Shown piece after piece: positions 40,794-47,807 of a stretch of 64,000 bases of DNA (positions are counted from its first letter, which is position 1; each line of letters opens with the position of its first letter). A model generated the notes under the pieces. That model searched no databases and was not told the DNA's origin. It saw nothing but the letters and a program-made list of their open reading frames with translations. Both the position numbers and the translations under genes were made by a program. The DNA lies in assembly GCA_022316685.1 (NCBI GenBank), contig JAKJHU010000046.1, forward strand, positions 7,849,001 to 7,913,000, written 5' to 3'. The stretch is from Progne subis subis. Its lineage: Eukaryota; Chordata; Aves; Passeriformes; Hirundinidae.

Positions 40794-42609
40794 ATTAAAC
40801 CTGTAATCTTTAAGACAGCCTCAATATCACATTCCAGTCAGAATAAGGACTTGAGAGAACTTTTGAGTTAAGCTTTGAGGCTGAACTCCACTGCAGACAA
40901 TAATTGTCAGCAATGATATCTACAGCACAAACCTACAAAACATCTTTGTCTTGTGGGTATTTGGGAAGTAAACAAAAGGTAATGATCTAATGTCAGATAA
41001 GCTTAGTTTATCTTCCTTCCAAGGGATGAGAAAGTTATATCATACAGAAAAAGAAAAACAAAGGAAAAAGGAATAAAGTTCCATTAATCCTCCATGGCTT
41101 CCATCAGCAGTGTATGGCTAGATGAAGTTAGAAAACTAACATAAAAAAAAAAAAAAAAAAGATAAAGCAAAATACCACCATCACCTTTCTATTTTCAGTG
41201 CTCCAGGGCAGTAAGTTACTTAAATTCACAGAAACCATGTATTTCCCAAATGATCACACTTCCTTGACCATAGTTATTAAAGCTACTGTTGCAACTAAGC
41301 AAGGCCTTTGTAGAGAAGGAGGCATTGAAAACACTGAGACTTGCATTTGACTAGCTTGTATCCCCAAAACAACACAGACCTAAGAGCTATCACTGTGGAA
41401 AAAGACATCCTTTGAACACTGTAACACAGGAGATTCTGGCAAGCTGAAGCTTCTGGTGAGCAACTGCTGCAGTACTTTGGACCACTGGAAGTTGCTTTAT
41501 TCAAATGTGGTAAATATCAGATGCTGATGCATCTTTTTTGTCTCTTTCAGCAAAAGGCACTTCTGCCTGGCTGTAATATGAAAGTGTCTGGTTTTAACAT
41601 TAAGAACTACAAAAAGTAAACCATACTTAACTGCTCACTTTCAGCTTTCCCCTATATTATCTTCAGCAAGTACAAAACAGCTCAGTAGCATATAATTAAG
41701 AGAGAGTAGGATAAAAAAATGAATTTGCCACAGACCATTTCTTAAAAATTCTGAAATCAAATATTAAGGAGTATGAAATGAAGAAAGTTTTGGTAAAGAG
41801 AGGAAATCAAAACACATGCTCATCATTAGCATTTTCTACTCCTCAGCTCTGGCAGATTCTTCCTTCACACATTGGCAAAAAAACACCTGCATCAGACACC
41901 AACATCATTCTTTATACTTGATACAATGACGAGAAGAGCAGACTCCACTAAATGACTAAGCAACTCAGAGCTCAGTACAACATTTGCAGCCTTCTGAAAC
42001 TGTTTTGCCGTGATAATTCACACAAACTTCAAAACAATCAATTCCAGAATCACAGAAAATGTGGCAAATGCCATCCATTACATCTGAAGAAAAACACTGG
42101 GTTGCTTTAGTAAGCTGTCTGAGTACTCTTCAAGGCAGCTCTTTTTTATTAACTTATCTAATCACCAGGTGATAGGTCATGCTCATTCTCCCAAGAAAAA
42201 TACTGAAACTCTTTATGTTTCTGTAATAACCAAATAGATGGGACTCATGGGAACCCACAATCAAAGCATACATTGAGCAGGTATGAAAAATGGGCCCTGT
42301 TCTTTCTTGTACAGCAAGGCTGACCCTTAGCCTTTTCCATTCTGAGAAAATACTCTAAGTATTTAAGCCAATGTGTAAAAAATAAGGCCACTACCACCTT
42401 CCTCCTAGATTTTGCATGGGCCAGTCTGAGAGGGCCTACAGCACTGTACACTGCAGATGGTTGAAGAGCCAAACTGCCAAGTCCATTGGGTGACTAGGAA
42501 AGCTGAAAGGGGCTTTGCATTTAACTCCTGATTCAGTGTGCATTTTTGACATAGCAAGTTAGAAAGTCTGCAAGATTTGGTTCAGGGAATGAGCACCAAA
42601 CCTTTACAA

Positions 42610-42641
<32 letters not shown>

Positions 42642-43420
42642 AAAAAAAAAAAAAAAACCAACAAACTCCAAAGGTTTTGCTCCAATATTCACAAGGGGGT
42701 AAAAAACTCACTTCACTTGAAAAGATACAAAGATGAGCAAGAGCAACAAAAGGCAAGGGCAAAACCAATAACAGAGCCAGACAAATGTGATGACAAGAAC
42801 TGGGTTTAGCTACAGCTTATTTGGCATAACAACAGAACAAACAGATTTAACAGTTTGATATTTGTGGTTTTCATTTCCCAGTGTCAAAGGCCTTTTAGCA
42901 CAGGGCAGCAATATACGGCTGTACAAAAGTGGTTGGCAGCTTCGGGAAACTGTTCTGCCCATGTAAATTTCCCTTGACCGGGTGCGACAAGGACACGTAC
43001 TTGCCGACTGCAGCATTAACCCACGGCTACGACAGCAGTGACGAGACACCCCGCACTCGAGGACCATGACTTTGCTGTTGTGTGAAGGTGCACGGGAACT
43101 AGCTAAGCCCAAGCTGGTGCCTGGAACCGCGGGGCAGGAGGCAGCGAGGAGCAGCAGAGCACCCATGGAAAGCGAGCGGTACTGCGGCCGCGGCCTGGCC
43201 GCTCCCCAGGGCAGGGTACGCCCTCGGCCCGGCCGCCTCCCGCGGGCGGCCCCCGAGGCCGCTGCACTACAGGTGAGCGCAAGGGCGGCGGCTCCATCCC
43301 CGCACCTGCCTCACTCACCTCATCCTCCAGCAGCGTCGGCAGAGGCTCAAAGTCGTAGCAGTTCACCTCTTCCTCCTCCTCTTCATAAAACACGTCCTCT
43401 GCAGCGCCAAGAGCCTCCAT
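896..43420 (-). CDS. KNDC1: KNDC1 (very-KIND Ras-GEF), 5' two-thirds, 15 exons
   Basis: Kinase non-catalytic C-lobe domain-containing protein 1, a brain-enriched Ras guanine-nucleotide exchange factor. In the known family two KIND domains precede a RasGEF-N and a RasGEF domain, and KIND2 binds MAP2 in dendrites. Fifteen exons on the minus strand join in one frame to 1131 codons plus 2 bases; human KNDC1 is about 1750 residues, so roughly the last third lies left of the window. Seen directly: acidic start with YDFEPLPTL; KIND1 (about residues 37-200) with ITPDTLAFNTNGNVCFMEQL, PPEFD at 109-113 and AHIYSLGATLKAA from 121; a linker of about 340 residues containing LDRDG and LRKMKTFPKLP; KIND2 (about 549-711) with FELWALCHECL, LCLDSVLID, YLAPE and LPRKLKKLLLDMARKNPEERPS; then IQEEFAFDGYLENG and EKFCDLYWDEKLLENL. 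No frameshift or internal stop is visible in any exon, so the gene looks intact. Confidence 0.96.
1041..1148 (-). other. KNDC1: KNDC1 intron 14, 108 nt, stop-free
   Basis: GTATGT donor, AAACAAG acceptor. The length is a multiple of three and there is no stop codon in the frame of exons 14 and 15; see findings. Confidence 0.9.
1149..1990 (-). CDS. KNDC1: KNDC1 coding exon 14 (linker to conserved helical block)
   Basis: 842 nt, phase 2 in after a T12 tract ending CAG, phase 1 out at GTATGT. Encodes a basic start (EGVHTPVSDQFKKEKRKEKH), a long Ser/Thr-rich and probably disordered segment, and a conserved end LLQEVIHLIQEEFAFDGYL then ENGDEVFDM, nearly identical to human LQEVVRLIQEEFAFDGYLDNG. 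The frame remains open through the following 108-nt intron into exon 15. Confidence 0.95.
2072..2255 (-). CDS. KNDC1: KNDC1 coding exon 13
   Basis: 184 nt, phase 1 in after TGCTTGTAG, phase 2 out at GTAAGT. Encodes GFVPFTSESKLVAVKGPVP and FTSPATHFKPIILQQDENI. Human KNDC1 has TKLVAVPGPVPG and FTSEATHFKPIVLAQNASVA here, so identity is firm. Confidence 0.95.
2427..2517 (-). CDS. KNDC1: KNDC1 coding exon 12
   Basis: 91 nt, phase 0 in after TTTATTGTTAG, phase 1 out at GTAAGC. Encodes AIEEEVLSQDHVIFEFKNEK and CVMDPSAPSL; human has VYQEEETISLQNAFSVVELK at the corresponding place. It starts the second linker, after KIND2. Confidence 0.9.
2518..3152 (-). other. KNDC1: KNDC1 intron 11 (635 bp)
   Basis: GT-AG intron of AT-rich sequence with no further recognisable feature. 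The neighbouring introns 10 (3231-3516, 286 nt), 12 (2256-2426, 171 nt) and 13 (1991-2071, 81 nt) are also compact, so exons 8-15 fit in about 5.2 kb. Confidence 0.85.
3153..3230 (-). CDS. KNDC1: KNDC1 coding exon 11 (end of KIND2)
   Basis: 78 nt, 26 codons, phase 0 at both ends. Acceptor is an all-T tract ending TTTTTAG; donor GTAAGA. Encodes TCNHYLVEQGINSKNILTLL then GKPIFK, aligning with human VCGSYLLQRGMDSRKILAHL. Found by splice logic. Confidence 0.92.
3517..3675 (-). CDS. KNDC1: KNDC1 coding exon 10 (KIND2)
   Basis: 159 nt, 53 codons, phase 0 at both ends; acceptor ACCAATAG, donor GTTACT (weak at positions 3-6). Encodes VCVYGVAAVLWMAAKYSVP, PSHKLVLPRKLKKLLLDMA and RKNPEERPSLTAAVK. The human counterpart is VYCVAAVLWTAAKFSVPRNHKLALPRRLKTLLLDMA, a very close match and the best single anchor for the gene identity. 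Confidence 0.97.
3676..5899 (-). other. KNDC1: KNDC1 intron 9 (2.2 kb)
   Basis: GT-AG. Holds A18 (3736-3753) and A22 (3786-3807) tracts on the plus strand close to exon 10. The overlapping open frames at 4123-4655 on both strands have no recognisable domain and I do not call them genes. Confidence 0.85.
5900..5961 (-). CDS. KNDC1: KNDC1 coding exon 9 (62 nt, KIND2 APE-like motif)
   Basis: Found by splice logic, too short to stand out as an open frame. Acceptor TCTCATTTAG, donor GTAATG, phase 1 in and phase 0 out. Encodes ESRDIFYLAPEIEEEDVDAE then K; LAPE (residues 619-622) is the KIND2 equivalent of the kinase APE motif, and human has FFLAPELAEERLVTEK. It is separated from exon 8 by a 96-nt intron. 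Confidence 0.93.
6058..6129 (-). CDS. KNDC1: KNDC1 coding exon 8 (72 nt, KIND2)
   Basis: Phase 1 at both ends, so skipping it would remove 24 codons without a frameshift. Encodes VVLCLDSVLIDCLGRILF and AAPRAE; human has AYLCLDSVLV at this place. The donor is a strong GTAAGT. The acceptor (GCAG) follows a 184-nt run of only A and C on the plus strand, that is only T and G on the transcript strand, an unusually long adenosine-free zone. Confidence 0.93.
6132..6315. repeat. A/C-only low-complexity tract abutting exon 8 acceptor
   Basis: 184 bases, nearly all A and C on the plus strand (one G at 6241), starting with a 17-A run and including a C10 run. On the KNDC1 transcript strand it reads T/G with a single C and contains no adenosine. 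Confidence 0.95.
8638..8654. repeat. GGT microsatellite
   Basis: About five tandem GGT units in intron 7. Confidence 0.85.
9351..9465 (-). CDS. KNDC1: KNDC1 coding exon 7 (start of KIND2)
   Basis: 115 nt, phase 0 in after TTTTTTTCAG, phase 1 out at GTATAG. Encodes WISLKLLLSWYGRPLKDFEL then WALCHECLCTLQTCIDYP. This parallels exon 2 (SLADILSLRD...WAICLECCHSL), showing the two KIND domains are homologous, and matches human WVSLQDLLSQLGRPFREYELWALC. Confidence 0.95.
10498..10636. repeat. A/C-rich low-complexity tract
   Basis: Irregular AAAC/AACC-type sequence in intron 6, T/G-rich on the KNDC1 sense strand. Confidence 0.85.
14326..14374. repeat. A-rich / AACC repeat
   Basis: A-rich run followed by CAAC repeats in intron 6. 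Confidence 0.8.
16869..17890 (-). CDS. KNDC1: KNDC1 coding exon 6 (long inter-KIND linker)
   Basis: 1022 nt (341 codons counting the split first Asp), entering in phase 1 after TTGTATTTAG and ending in phase 0 at CAG before GTAGTA. The protein is polar, Ser/Asn/Glu-rich and probably disordered. The clear anchor is IDLDRDGLFKKGSLRKMKTFPKLPLE, which resembles the human LDRDAL...LRKVQTFPRLL patch; the rest shows little recalled similarity to the mammalian linker. The reading frame happens to stay open past the donor to a stop at about 16803. Confidence 0.93.
17891..18240 (-). other. KNDC1: KNDC1 intron 5 (350 bp)
   Basis: GT-AG intron (donor GTAACC, acceptor TTGTATTTAG), AT-rich, no feature seen. 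Confidence 0.85.
18241..18358 (-). CDS. KNDC1: KNDC1 coding exon 5 (end of KIND1)
   Basis: 118 nt with no long open frame, found by splice logic. Acceptor TTCTCTAG, donor GTAACC, phase 0 in and phase 1 out. Encodes SILSLCEEKMKIASSS and ICRSLSAVGRRVLSIESFGA, matching the human CRSLSAVGRRVLSIESFGA segment. It closes KIND1 and starts the linker. Confidence 0.94.
18359..20501 (-). other. KNDC1: KNDC1 intron 4 (2.1 kb)
   Basis: GTAAAA donor, CTCTAG acceptor. Contains a 40-A homopolymer at 19687-19726. Nothing else recognised. Confidence 0.85.
19687..19726. repeat. A40 homopolymer
   Basis: Forty consecutive A on the plus strand, in intron 4; no flanking duplication noticed. Confidence 0.95.
20502..20648 (-). 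CDS. KNDC1: KNDC1 coding exon 4 (KIND1)
   Basis: 147 nt, 49 codons, phase 0 at both ends. Begins AHIYSLGATLKAAIEYIVEP and continues through DLHTLLEQMQEENPENRPDIE, the last KIND1 helices (RPD resembles the kinase subdomain XI arginine region). Acceptor TTCATGCAG, donor GTAAAA (weaker than consensus). It is separated from exon 3 by the 14.5-kb GC-AG intron. Confidence 0.95.
23680..23732. repeat. A/C-rich low-complexity tract
   Basis: AAACC/CAAAC/CCACC mixture in intron 3. Confidence 0.75.
24396..24492. repeat. A/C tract followed by T41 tract
   Basis: An A/C-rich stretch (24396-24427) is followed after a short spacer by a T tract (24452-24492) broken by one A, so the two halves could pair as a long A:U hairpin. 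Confidence 0.85.
28258..28387. repeat. G/T-rich low-complexity tract
   Basis: The one tract of this class whose G/T strand is the plus strand, in intron 3. It opens spurious frames on both strands. Confidence 0.85.
29930..29961. repeat. A-rich tract
   Basis: Poly-A with interspersed G in intron 3. Confidence 0.8.
30686..30714. repeat. TA/CA microsatellite
   Basis: Short alternating purine-pyrimidine stretch in intron 3. Confidence 0.75.
31389..31407. repeat. A19 homopolymer
   Basis: Nineteen A on the plus strand, intron 3. Confidence 0.9.
35159..35164 (-). promoter_or_regulatory. Non-canonical GC 5' splice site of intron 3
   Basis: The exon end GAG is followed by GCAAGT. Apart from the C at +2 this is the ideal U1 complement (AG/GYAAGT), the typical compensation reported for GC-AG introns. 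The join to exon 4 restores TFE/AHIYSLG exactly as in the family. Confidence 0.88.
35165..35223 (-). CDS. KNDC1: KNDC1 coding exon 3 (59 nt; GC donor)
   Basis: Short exon encoding DDPEGAFVPPEFDITGNTFE (residues 101-120; the first D is split with exon 2). The human counterpart reads almost identically. PPEF is the KIND equivalent of the kinase APE motif. The acceptor is TTTTCAAAG. The exon ends GAG followed by GCAAGT, a GC splice donor, and joins in phase 0 to AHIYSLGATL in exon 4, as in the human protein. The first GT downstream of the exon would add 4 nt and shift the frame. Confidence 0.94.
35224..38521 (-). other. KNDC1: KNDC1 intron 2 (3.3 kb)
   Basis: GTGAGT donor, TTCAAAG acceptor. Holds an A/C-rich tract at 37955-38014 and a CTCF-like motif at 36201-36214; no exon found. 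Confidence 0.85.
37955..38014. repeat. A/C-rich low-complexity tract
   Basis: AAC/AAAC mixture in intron 2. Confidence 0.85.
38522..38720 (-). CDS. KNDC1: KNDC1 coding exon 2 (KIND1, first part)
   Basis: 199 nt, entering in phase 0 after a GGCAG acceptor and leaving in phase 1 at GTGAGT. Encodes ENVSLADILSLRDSCL, AICLECCHSLKSI and ITPDTLAFNTNGNVCFMEQLS, the first half of KIND1. The NTNGNVCFMEQLS stretch is nearly invariant in vertebrate KNDC1 as remembered. It corresponds to the kinase C-lobe start; no catalytic HRD or DFG motif is present, as expected for a KIND domain. Confidence 0.96.
40745..40791. repeat. A47 homopolymer
   Basis: Forty-seven consecutive A on the plus strand, the longest homopolymer in the window, in intron 1. 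Confidence 0.95.
42607..42657. repeat. CAAAA repeat with A tail
   Basis: Tandem CAAAA units followed by about 20 A, in intron 1, about 0.6 kb from the CpG island. Confidence 0.9.
43319..43420 (-). CDS. KNDC1: KNDC1 coding exon 1 (residues 1-34)
   Basis: The ATG at 43418-43420 sits in a strong Kozak context (G at -3, G at +4). The exon encodes MEALGAAEDVFY, a run of six glutamates (residues 13-18), then YDFEPLPTLLEDE, matching the human N-terminus in length (34 residues) and in the FYDFEPLPTL core as I recall it. It ends in phase 0 at a canonical GTGAGT donor (43318-43313). It lies inside the GC-rich island. The frame stays open upstream for some distance, but no earlier in-frame ATG is seen nearby. 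Confidence 0.95.
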
Positions 43421-43445
43421 CCCGCCCGGCGAGGGAGCGGAGGCT

Positions 43446-43655
43446 TCACCTCCGCAGCCTCCCTGTGCGCTGGGAGCACGGCCCTCGGCCCCCGCCGCGG
43501 CTCATCCCCGCGCCCGCCTGCGGGCTGCCCCCGGCGGCGACCCCCGCGGCGCCGCCCGCCCGCTTTAACCCCCTCCCCTCCCCTGTCCGGGCCCGGCCCG
43601 GGGCGCCCCCGCCCCTCCGCTCAGGCCCCGGCCCGGGGCGGCGCTGCCATGGCAA
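43446..43655 (-). other. Possible upstream ORF in the KNDC1 5' leader (69 codons)
   Basis: ATG at 43655-43653 and stop 25 nt before the KNDC1 start codon, in a different frame. The product is Gly/Arg/Ala-rich and looks like translated GC-rich DNA. It matters only if transcription starts upstream of 43655, which the sequence cannot tell. Confidence 0.25.
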
Positions 43656-43656
43656 C
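43643..43656. promoter_or_regulatory. RFX-type X-box in the KNDC1 promoter
   Basis: GCTGCCATGGCAAC matches the degenerate X-box RYYNYYATRRNRAC fully and the mammalian form GTNRCC-AT-RGYAAC with one mismatch. It lies about 223 bp upstream of the start codon, inside the CpG island. Confidence 0.5.
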
Positions 43657-45204
43657 GGCCGCCGCCGCCTCGCCCGCGCGGCCTCACTGCGGCGGCTCCC
43701 GCCCTCCTGCGGCGCCGCCCGCCCCCGCCGCGCCCCGGGCGGCCCCGGGAGTCACCGGGAGTCGGGCACCGGGGGACGGCCGCGCACCGCGCCGCCTTCC
43801 CCGCGGCCCTCGCTCGCCGCCTCGGGGTGGCGGTGCCGTGGCCCTGCGCCCTGAGGAGCCCGCCCGGCGCGGTGCGAGCTGCGGCCGCCGGGGCCCTCGG
43901 GAGCCGGGGCCGGTCCCCTCTCGGCCGCGCTCTGCGGGCGAACGGGAGCGGCAGGGAGGGAGGGCTGGTGTCGGGCGAGAGGGTGCCTGGTGCCCGAGGC
44001 GGGTCCGGCGCTGTGCCGGGGCGCTGCTGCCGCCGCCGCCGATGATCCCCGCCCTGCCTGCCCGAGCCCTCGGGCTCGCGTTACCGGCCCCGGCTCTCCA
44101 AACCGCTGGGTTTACTGGATAAACCAGTGTTTAGAATTAAGACAGGCGGCCGAGTATTTGCGCGCTCATGGCATAACTCTTGACGCAGTTCAAACCATAA
44201 CAACCGCAAACAGAACCAAGGAGCTGCCACCAGCTCCTTAGCCCCGGCCCGTTTCTGGTATCTGCAGGGTTTAGGGTGCCTCCAGTAACTTCATTAAGAC
44301 TCCCCTTGAAATCGAAGGTTCACGGTCAAGGATTCCTTCAAAACCATCACCCGCATAAGCCACTTTTTAATTCAAGTTAACCCCATTGGAAAGCTCAGAT
44401 TGTTTTGTGTAAACAGGCTGTAGCCAGGGAACGGGAATAGGCATTCGGTAATGGACAAGTAACCCCTGAGCAGGTGTCTCCTGATTTAAGCCACATCACC
44501 ATCTTTTATCTCCATTGTAAAAACATGGTGGATGGAGAGAATAGACTCTTTTCTCCTGTAATTAACTTTTAGATCTACTGGAAAATAATGGTGGCAATTT
44601 CATTTTTCTGTTTTCCTTTATGTCTATAATTCTGTGTCAATATGAAGTATGTTAATTAATTAATCTCTGCATAGTACATCAAGAAAAGCAAGAGTTGGGG
44701 GTTTTTCTGGTATGCAATATATTCTGTGGAAAAGATTAATGCTCTATTAAAATATATATTAACAAACACTGTGAGGCAAACAAGGGTACGTTTATTAACT
44801 GCCCCATAAAAGTCATCCTGCAGTTGTAAGATTTCTCCCAATTAAATGTTATTTGGATACATTCCACAGTCAAATGAAAAAAAGCCAAACTCAGACAGAT
44901 TGCAGTCTTTCATATATATGCTGTCTTCTTACTAACATTTTTGAACTAAATTGATATGAACAATACATATTCTTACAATCTGGTAACCCAGGCTTTTGTG
45001 AACAAGTGTTGAAGCATGGGAAACAGTGAGCACCTGATACTTCTGAAGAAAAGGCCAGCAGGAATCCAGTAACAGTGATGATAAAATGCTTCTTAAACTG
45101 CATTTTTCCAGCACTTTTGGCATAATATTTTCCCCAAGCAGCACAATCTACCCAAGAAGAACCCCAGAATTCTGGACTTTTGTGGGCTGGACTCAAGTGC
45201 ATTA

Positions 45205-45409
45205 AAAACAAAAATGAAAACAAAACAAAACCCAAAACCCACAAAACAAATAACAAACAAAAAACCCCAAAAAAACAACAACCCCCCCGCAAATACACAC
45301 ACCAAAAAACCCCCAAATAACAAAAACAAAAAAACCCAAACCAACAACAACAGCAACAACAAAAAACCAAACAAACCAACCGAAATTAAAAAAAAAAAAA
45401 AAAAAAAAA
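45205..45409. repeat. A/C-rich low-complexity tract upstream of KNDC1
   Basis: About 200 bp of A with scattered C, including CAA repeats and a terminal A run; same texture as the tract beside exon 8. It produces spurious Phe/Cys-rich frames on the minus strand. Confidence 0.9.
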
Positions 45410-46092
45410 TCCCAGGAAAAGTGTTTCTCTGGTGCCTAAATCAGGCCTGACATCTACACTCACCATCAAAATATCTTAGACGGCACTCCATTGCAATCAC
45501 CACTTGAGCATTCAAAAATATTTCTGAAAGATTGTTTAAGGTAAACCTGTGGAAGCTGCTCAGAAATTAACATGCTACTCTTGAAAGGATCAATATTTTT
45601 TGTTGACTAAGAAATTCCCTTTCTAGTAATTGAGTGACAGGGCATTTCCCTGCGCGGTTAGCAGGCTCAGGTTCAGACATCTACTCTGCATTATTTGGAC
45701 ATGCATTATTTATTTACCGAATCTAGGCTTAGGTAGATTTTGTCAGAGTAAGTGCCTGACTGGCTGTCTCCAAGTGATTCAGGATGCTTCAGATCTATCT
45801 TATGGTTGCTCTGGTTAACTTATTTGGTTTACTGAAGGACTATTTGTATGAAGTGGAATATGCACAAAATGGAAAACAAACATAGCATTGTTCTGAAAAC
45901 AAAACTTTGCAGTGGATTTAGCCTCATCACAAATGCCATGATGGGCAGGACAGAACAGTCCCTGGAACTGGCATGGTTTGGTATATTTTTTTTTCCAGAA
46001 AAATTGCTATGCTAAGCTTTTGCTCTCATCAATAACAGTGTTATTTTGGATTGCATTGTAACTTGTTTGATACATTCTCAGGCTAGAATATT

Positions 46093-46157
46093 CATTCTTA
46101 TTAACTTCTGCAATTTCTTATTCTGCAATTTCTTCATTCTTATTAACTTCTGCAATG
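46093..46157. repeat. Short direct duplication, 42-bp period
   Basis: A 22-base word beginning CATTCTTATTAACTTCTGCA occurs at 46093 and again at 46135, with a shorter partial copy (TTCTGCAATTTCTT) between them. Confidence 0.85.
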
Positions 46158-47329
46158 CTCACGGGCATTGTTAGAGGTCATGCAACACGACACAGTTCAG
46201 CATTATAAAAAACCCCACATGTAGGTGAAGCTGTCAGTTTGTCTGCAGTCATATTTTCCATTCTTTTTACCATGATATTTCTGAAGGAAGTGTCAGCTCC
46301 TAGGAGGTCTTAATTTGTAGGCATTTTTTGAAAGGCATTTTGATGGATATATGTTTGTGGAAGTTTACTTCTCTGAGGTTGACTGAATCAGCCAGTGAGT
46401 ATCATATTAAACACAAATATATAGAAGACAGATCAGGTTCTCATAGGTTAGAGTTCTCAAAAGACAGAAATAAAAACATTACTTTACAATAATAGTCTAT
46501 AGCTGGAAAAGAAATAAGAAATTTTAGCATATATTAAATGATATATACTGTGGTTAGAATGGTTTTGTTAAGGATATTTGGGACAGGTTTTACTATGAAA
46601 GTACCAGAGAGGGGTTTCACTTAACCTGTGATCAGGTTTTAAATATGAACCGAGACCTCTTTAGCAACAATTACACCAGGAATCACAATTATTAGAGATT
46701 TTGACTTCTTAATACTAGATTAGATATGGAAAGCTAAGCAAACTCTTGATATAGTGTAGATAGTATACATGAGAAAACTCTTGACCAAAAAGTCATTAAA
46801 TCAACATGGAGGTTTGTGGTTTGGACTGTGTGATCACAGACAATGAAGAGAGAATAGATCAAATACATCTGATTTTAGTCCTTCCAGTTTTAGCATGCTC
46901 CACTTAAGCTGCATTAGAGTTAGGGAAGTTTGTAATTTTAACATAAGAAATGTTTGCATCAAAGCAGCTGACTTGATCTCTGTCTCTGACAGCAGTTGAT
47001 AGCAGATGTCTAGAGAGGAGTGCAGGAACGAGGTAGTAACATCCGATGTTCCCAGAGCCTCCAGAGCATCATAGTTCAGATAGTCCCTAAGGCAGTGGTA
47101 GAGTCTACTGGTTCAAGAGACACTGGATTATTTTTCTTTAATGAATTTGTTCATTCACTTTTTGAGTCTGAATGGGTTTACTATCTATCATATCCTATTA
47201 CAAAATTCTTCTGCTGACCCACACATGAAGTAAAATCTTTGTTTCATTTGACCCCCCCTAACTTCTTGTACTTAAAAATGTGGTGGATATATTCTTTATT
47301 TGTCATCTTTCTAACATTTACGATACTGG

Positions 47330-47465
47330 AGAGTTTTCATATCTCCCCTAGTTTCATCTTTTTAGGTTGAAAGGCTCTGGTCTAGTTTTTCATTTGTGTA
47401 GAATAGAAATTATTCCATAACCTTGATCATGCTTTAACACTTTGTAGTATTTTTTCTAATCATTC
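47330..47465 (-). mobile_element. Probable old CR1-family LINE fragment
   Basis: The plus strand shows a decayed likeness to the antisense of CR1: CTTTTTAGGTTGAAAGGCTC resembles CTTCTCCAGGCTGAACAGCCC, followed by TCATTTGTGTAGAATAGAAA and CCTTGATCATGCTT at the expected spacing. This is recalled consensus, strongly diverged, so tentative. Confidence 0.4.
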
Positions 47466-47484
47466 ATTATGTAATTAAAAGTTT

Positions 47485-47807
47485 GAGAGGAAGGGAGGGA
47501 GGGAGGGAGGGAGGGAAGGAAGGAAGGAAGGAAGGAAGGAAGGAAGGAAGGAAGGAAGGAAGGAAGGAAGGAAGGAAGGAAGGAAGGAGGAAGGAAGGAA
47601 GGAAGGAGGGAAGGAGGGAAGGAGGGAAGGAAGGAAGGAGAAGGAAGGAGGAAGGAGGAAGGAAGGAAGGAAGGAAGGAAGGAAGGAAGGAAGGAAGGAA
47701 GGAAGGAAGGAAGGAAGGAAGGAAGGAAGGAAGGAAGGAAGGAAGGAAGGAAGGAAGGAAGGAAGGAAGGAAGGAAGGAAGGAAGGAAGGAAGGAAGGAA
47801 GGAAGGA
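47485..47807. repeat. 323-bp pure purine GGAA/GGGA tract
   Basis: Without one pyrimidine on the plus strand: GGGA units, then about 22 GGAA units, an interrupted middle (GGAGGAA, GGGAAGGA variants around 47586-47662) and a second uninterrupted run of about 35 GGAA units. It creates spurious open frames on both strands. Confidence 0.97.

Larger units (their letters stand above)
38721..43318 (-). other. KNDC1: KNDC1 intron 1 (4.6 kb)
   Basis: GTGAGT donor, GGCAG acceptor. Contains A47 (40745-40791), A18 (41143-41160) and the CAAAA repeat at 42607-42657. Its first part (about 43.1-43.3 kb) belongs to the GC-rich island. Confidence 0.85.
43120..44095. promoter_or_regulatory. CpG-island promoter of KNDC1
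   Basis: An abrupt switch from AT-rich to very GC-rich, CpG-dense sequence spanning exon 1 and about 650 bp upstream of the ATG, with several GC boxes (CCGCCC/GGGCGG) and no TATA box in a plausible place. It is the only such island in the window. The transcription start is not determined. Long open frames across it on the plus strand (43066-43854, 43649-44122) are Ala/Pro/Arg-rich artefacts of GC content. Confidence 0.88.
44250..47484. other. Upstream flank of KNDC1, no gene seen
   Basis: Beyond the island the sequence returns to AT-rich. Only the A/C tract at 45205, the short duplication at 46093 and the probable CR1 relic are recognised. Confidence 0.6.

Noticed and set aside
43066..44122. 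Long plus-strand open frames across the CpG island (262 and 157 codons)
   Set aside because: Ala/Pro/Arg/Gly-rich translations in overlapping frames are expected from GC-rich DNA lacking stops; no domain, and they overlap KNDC1 exon 1 and its promoter.
44104..44125. Small hairpin CTGGGTTTA/TAAACCAG just outside the CpG island
   Set aside because: Eight to nine paired bases with a bulge are too short for a microRNA or other structured RNA call.
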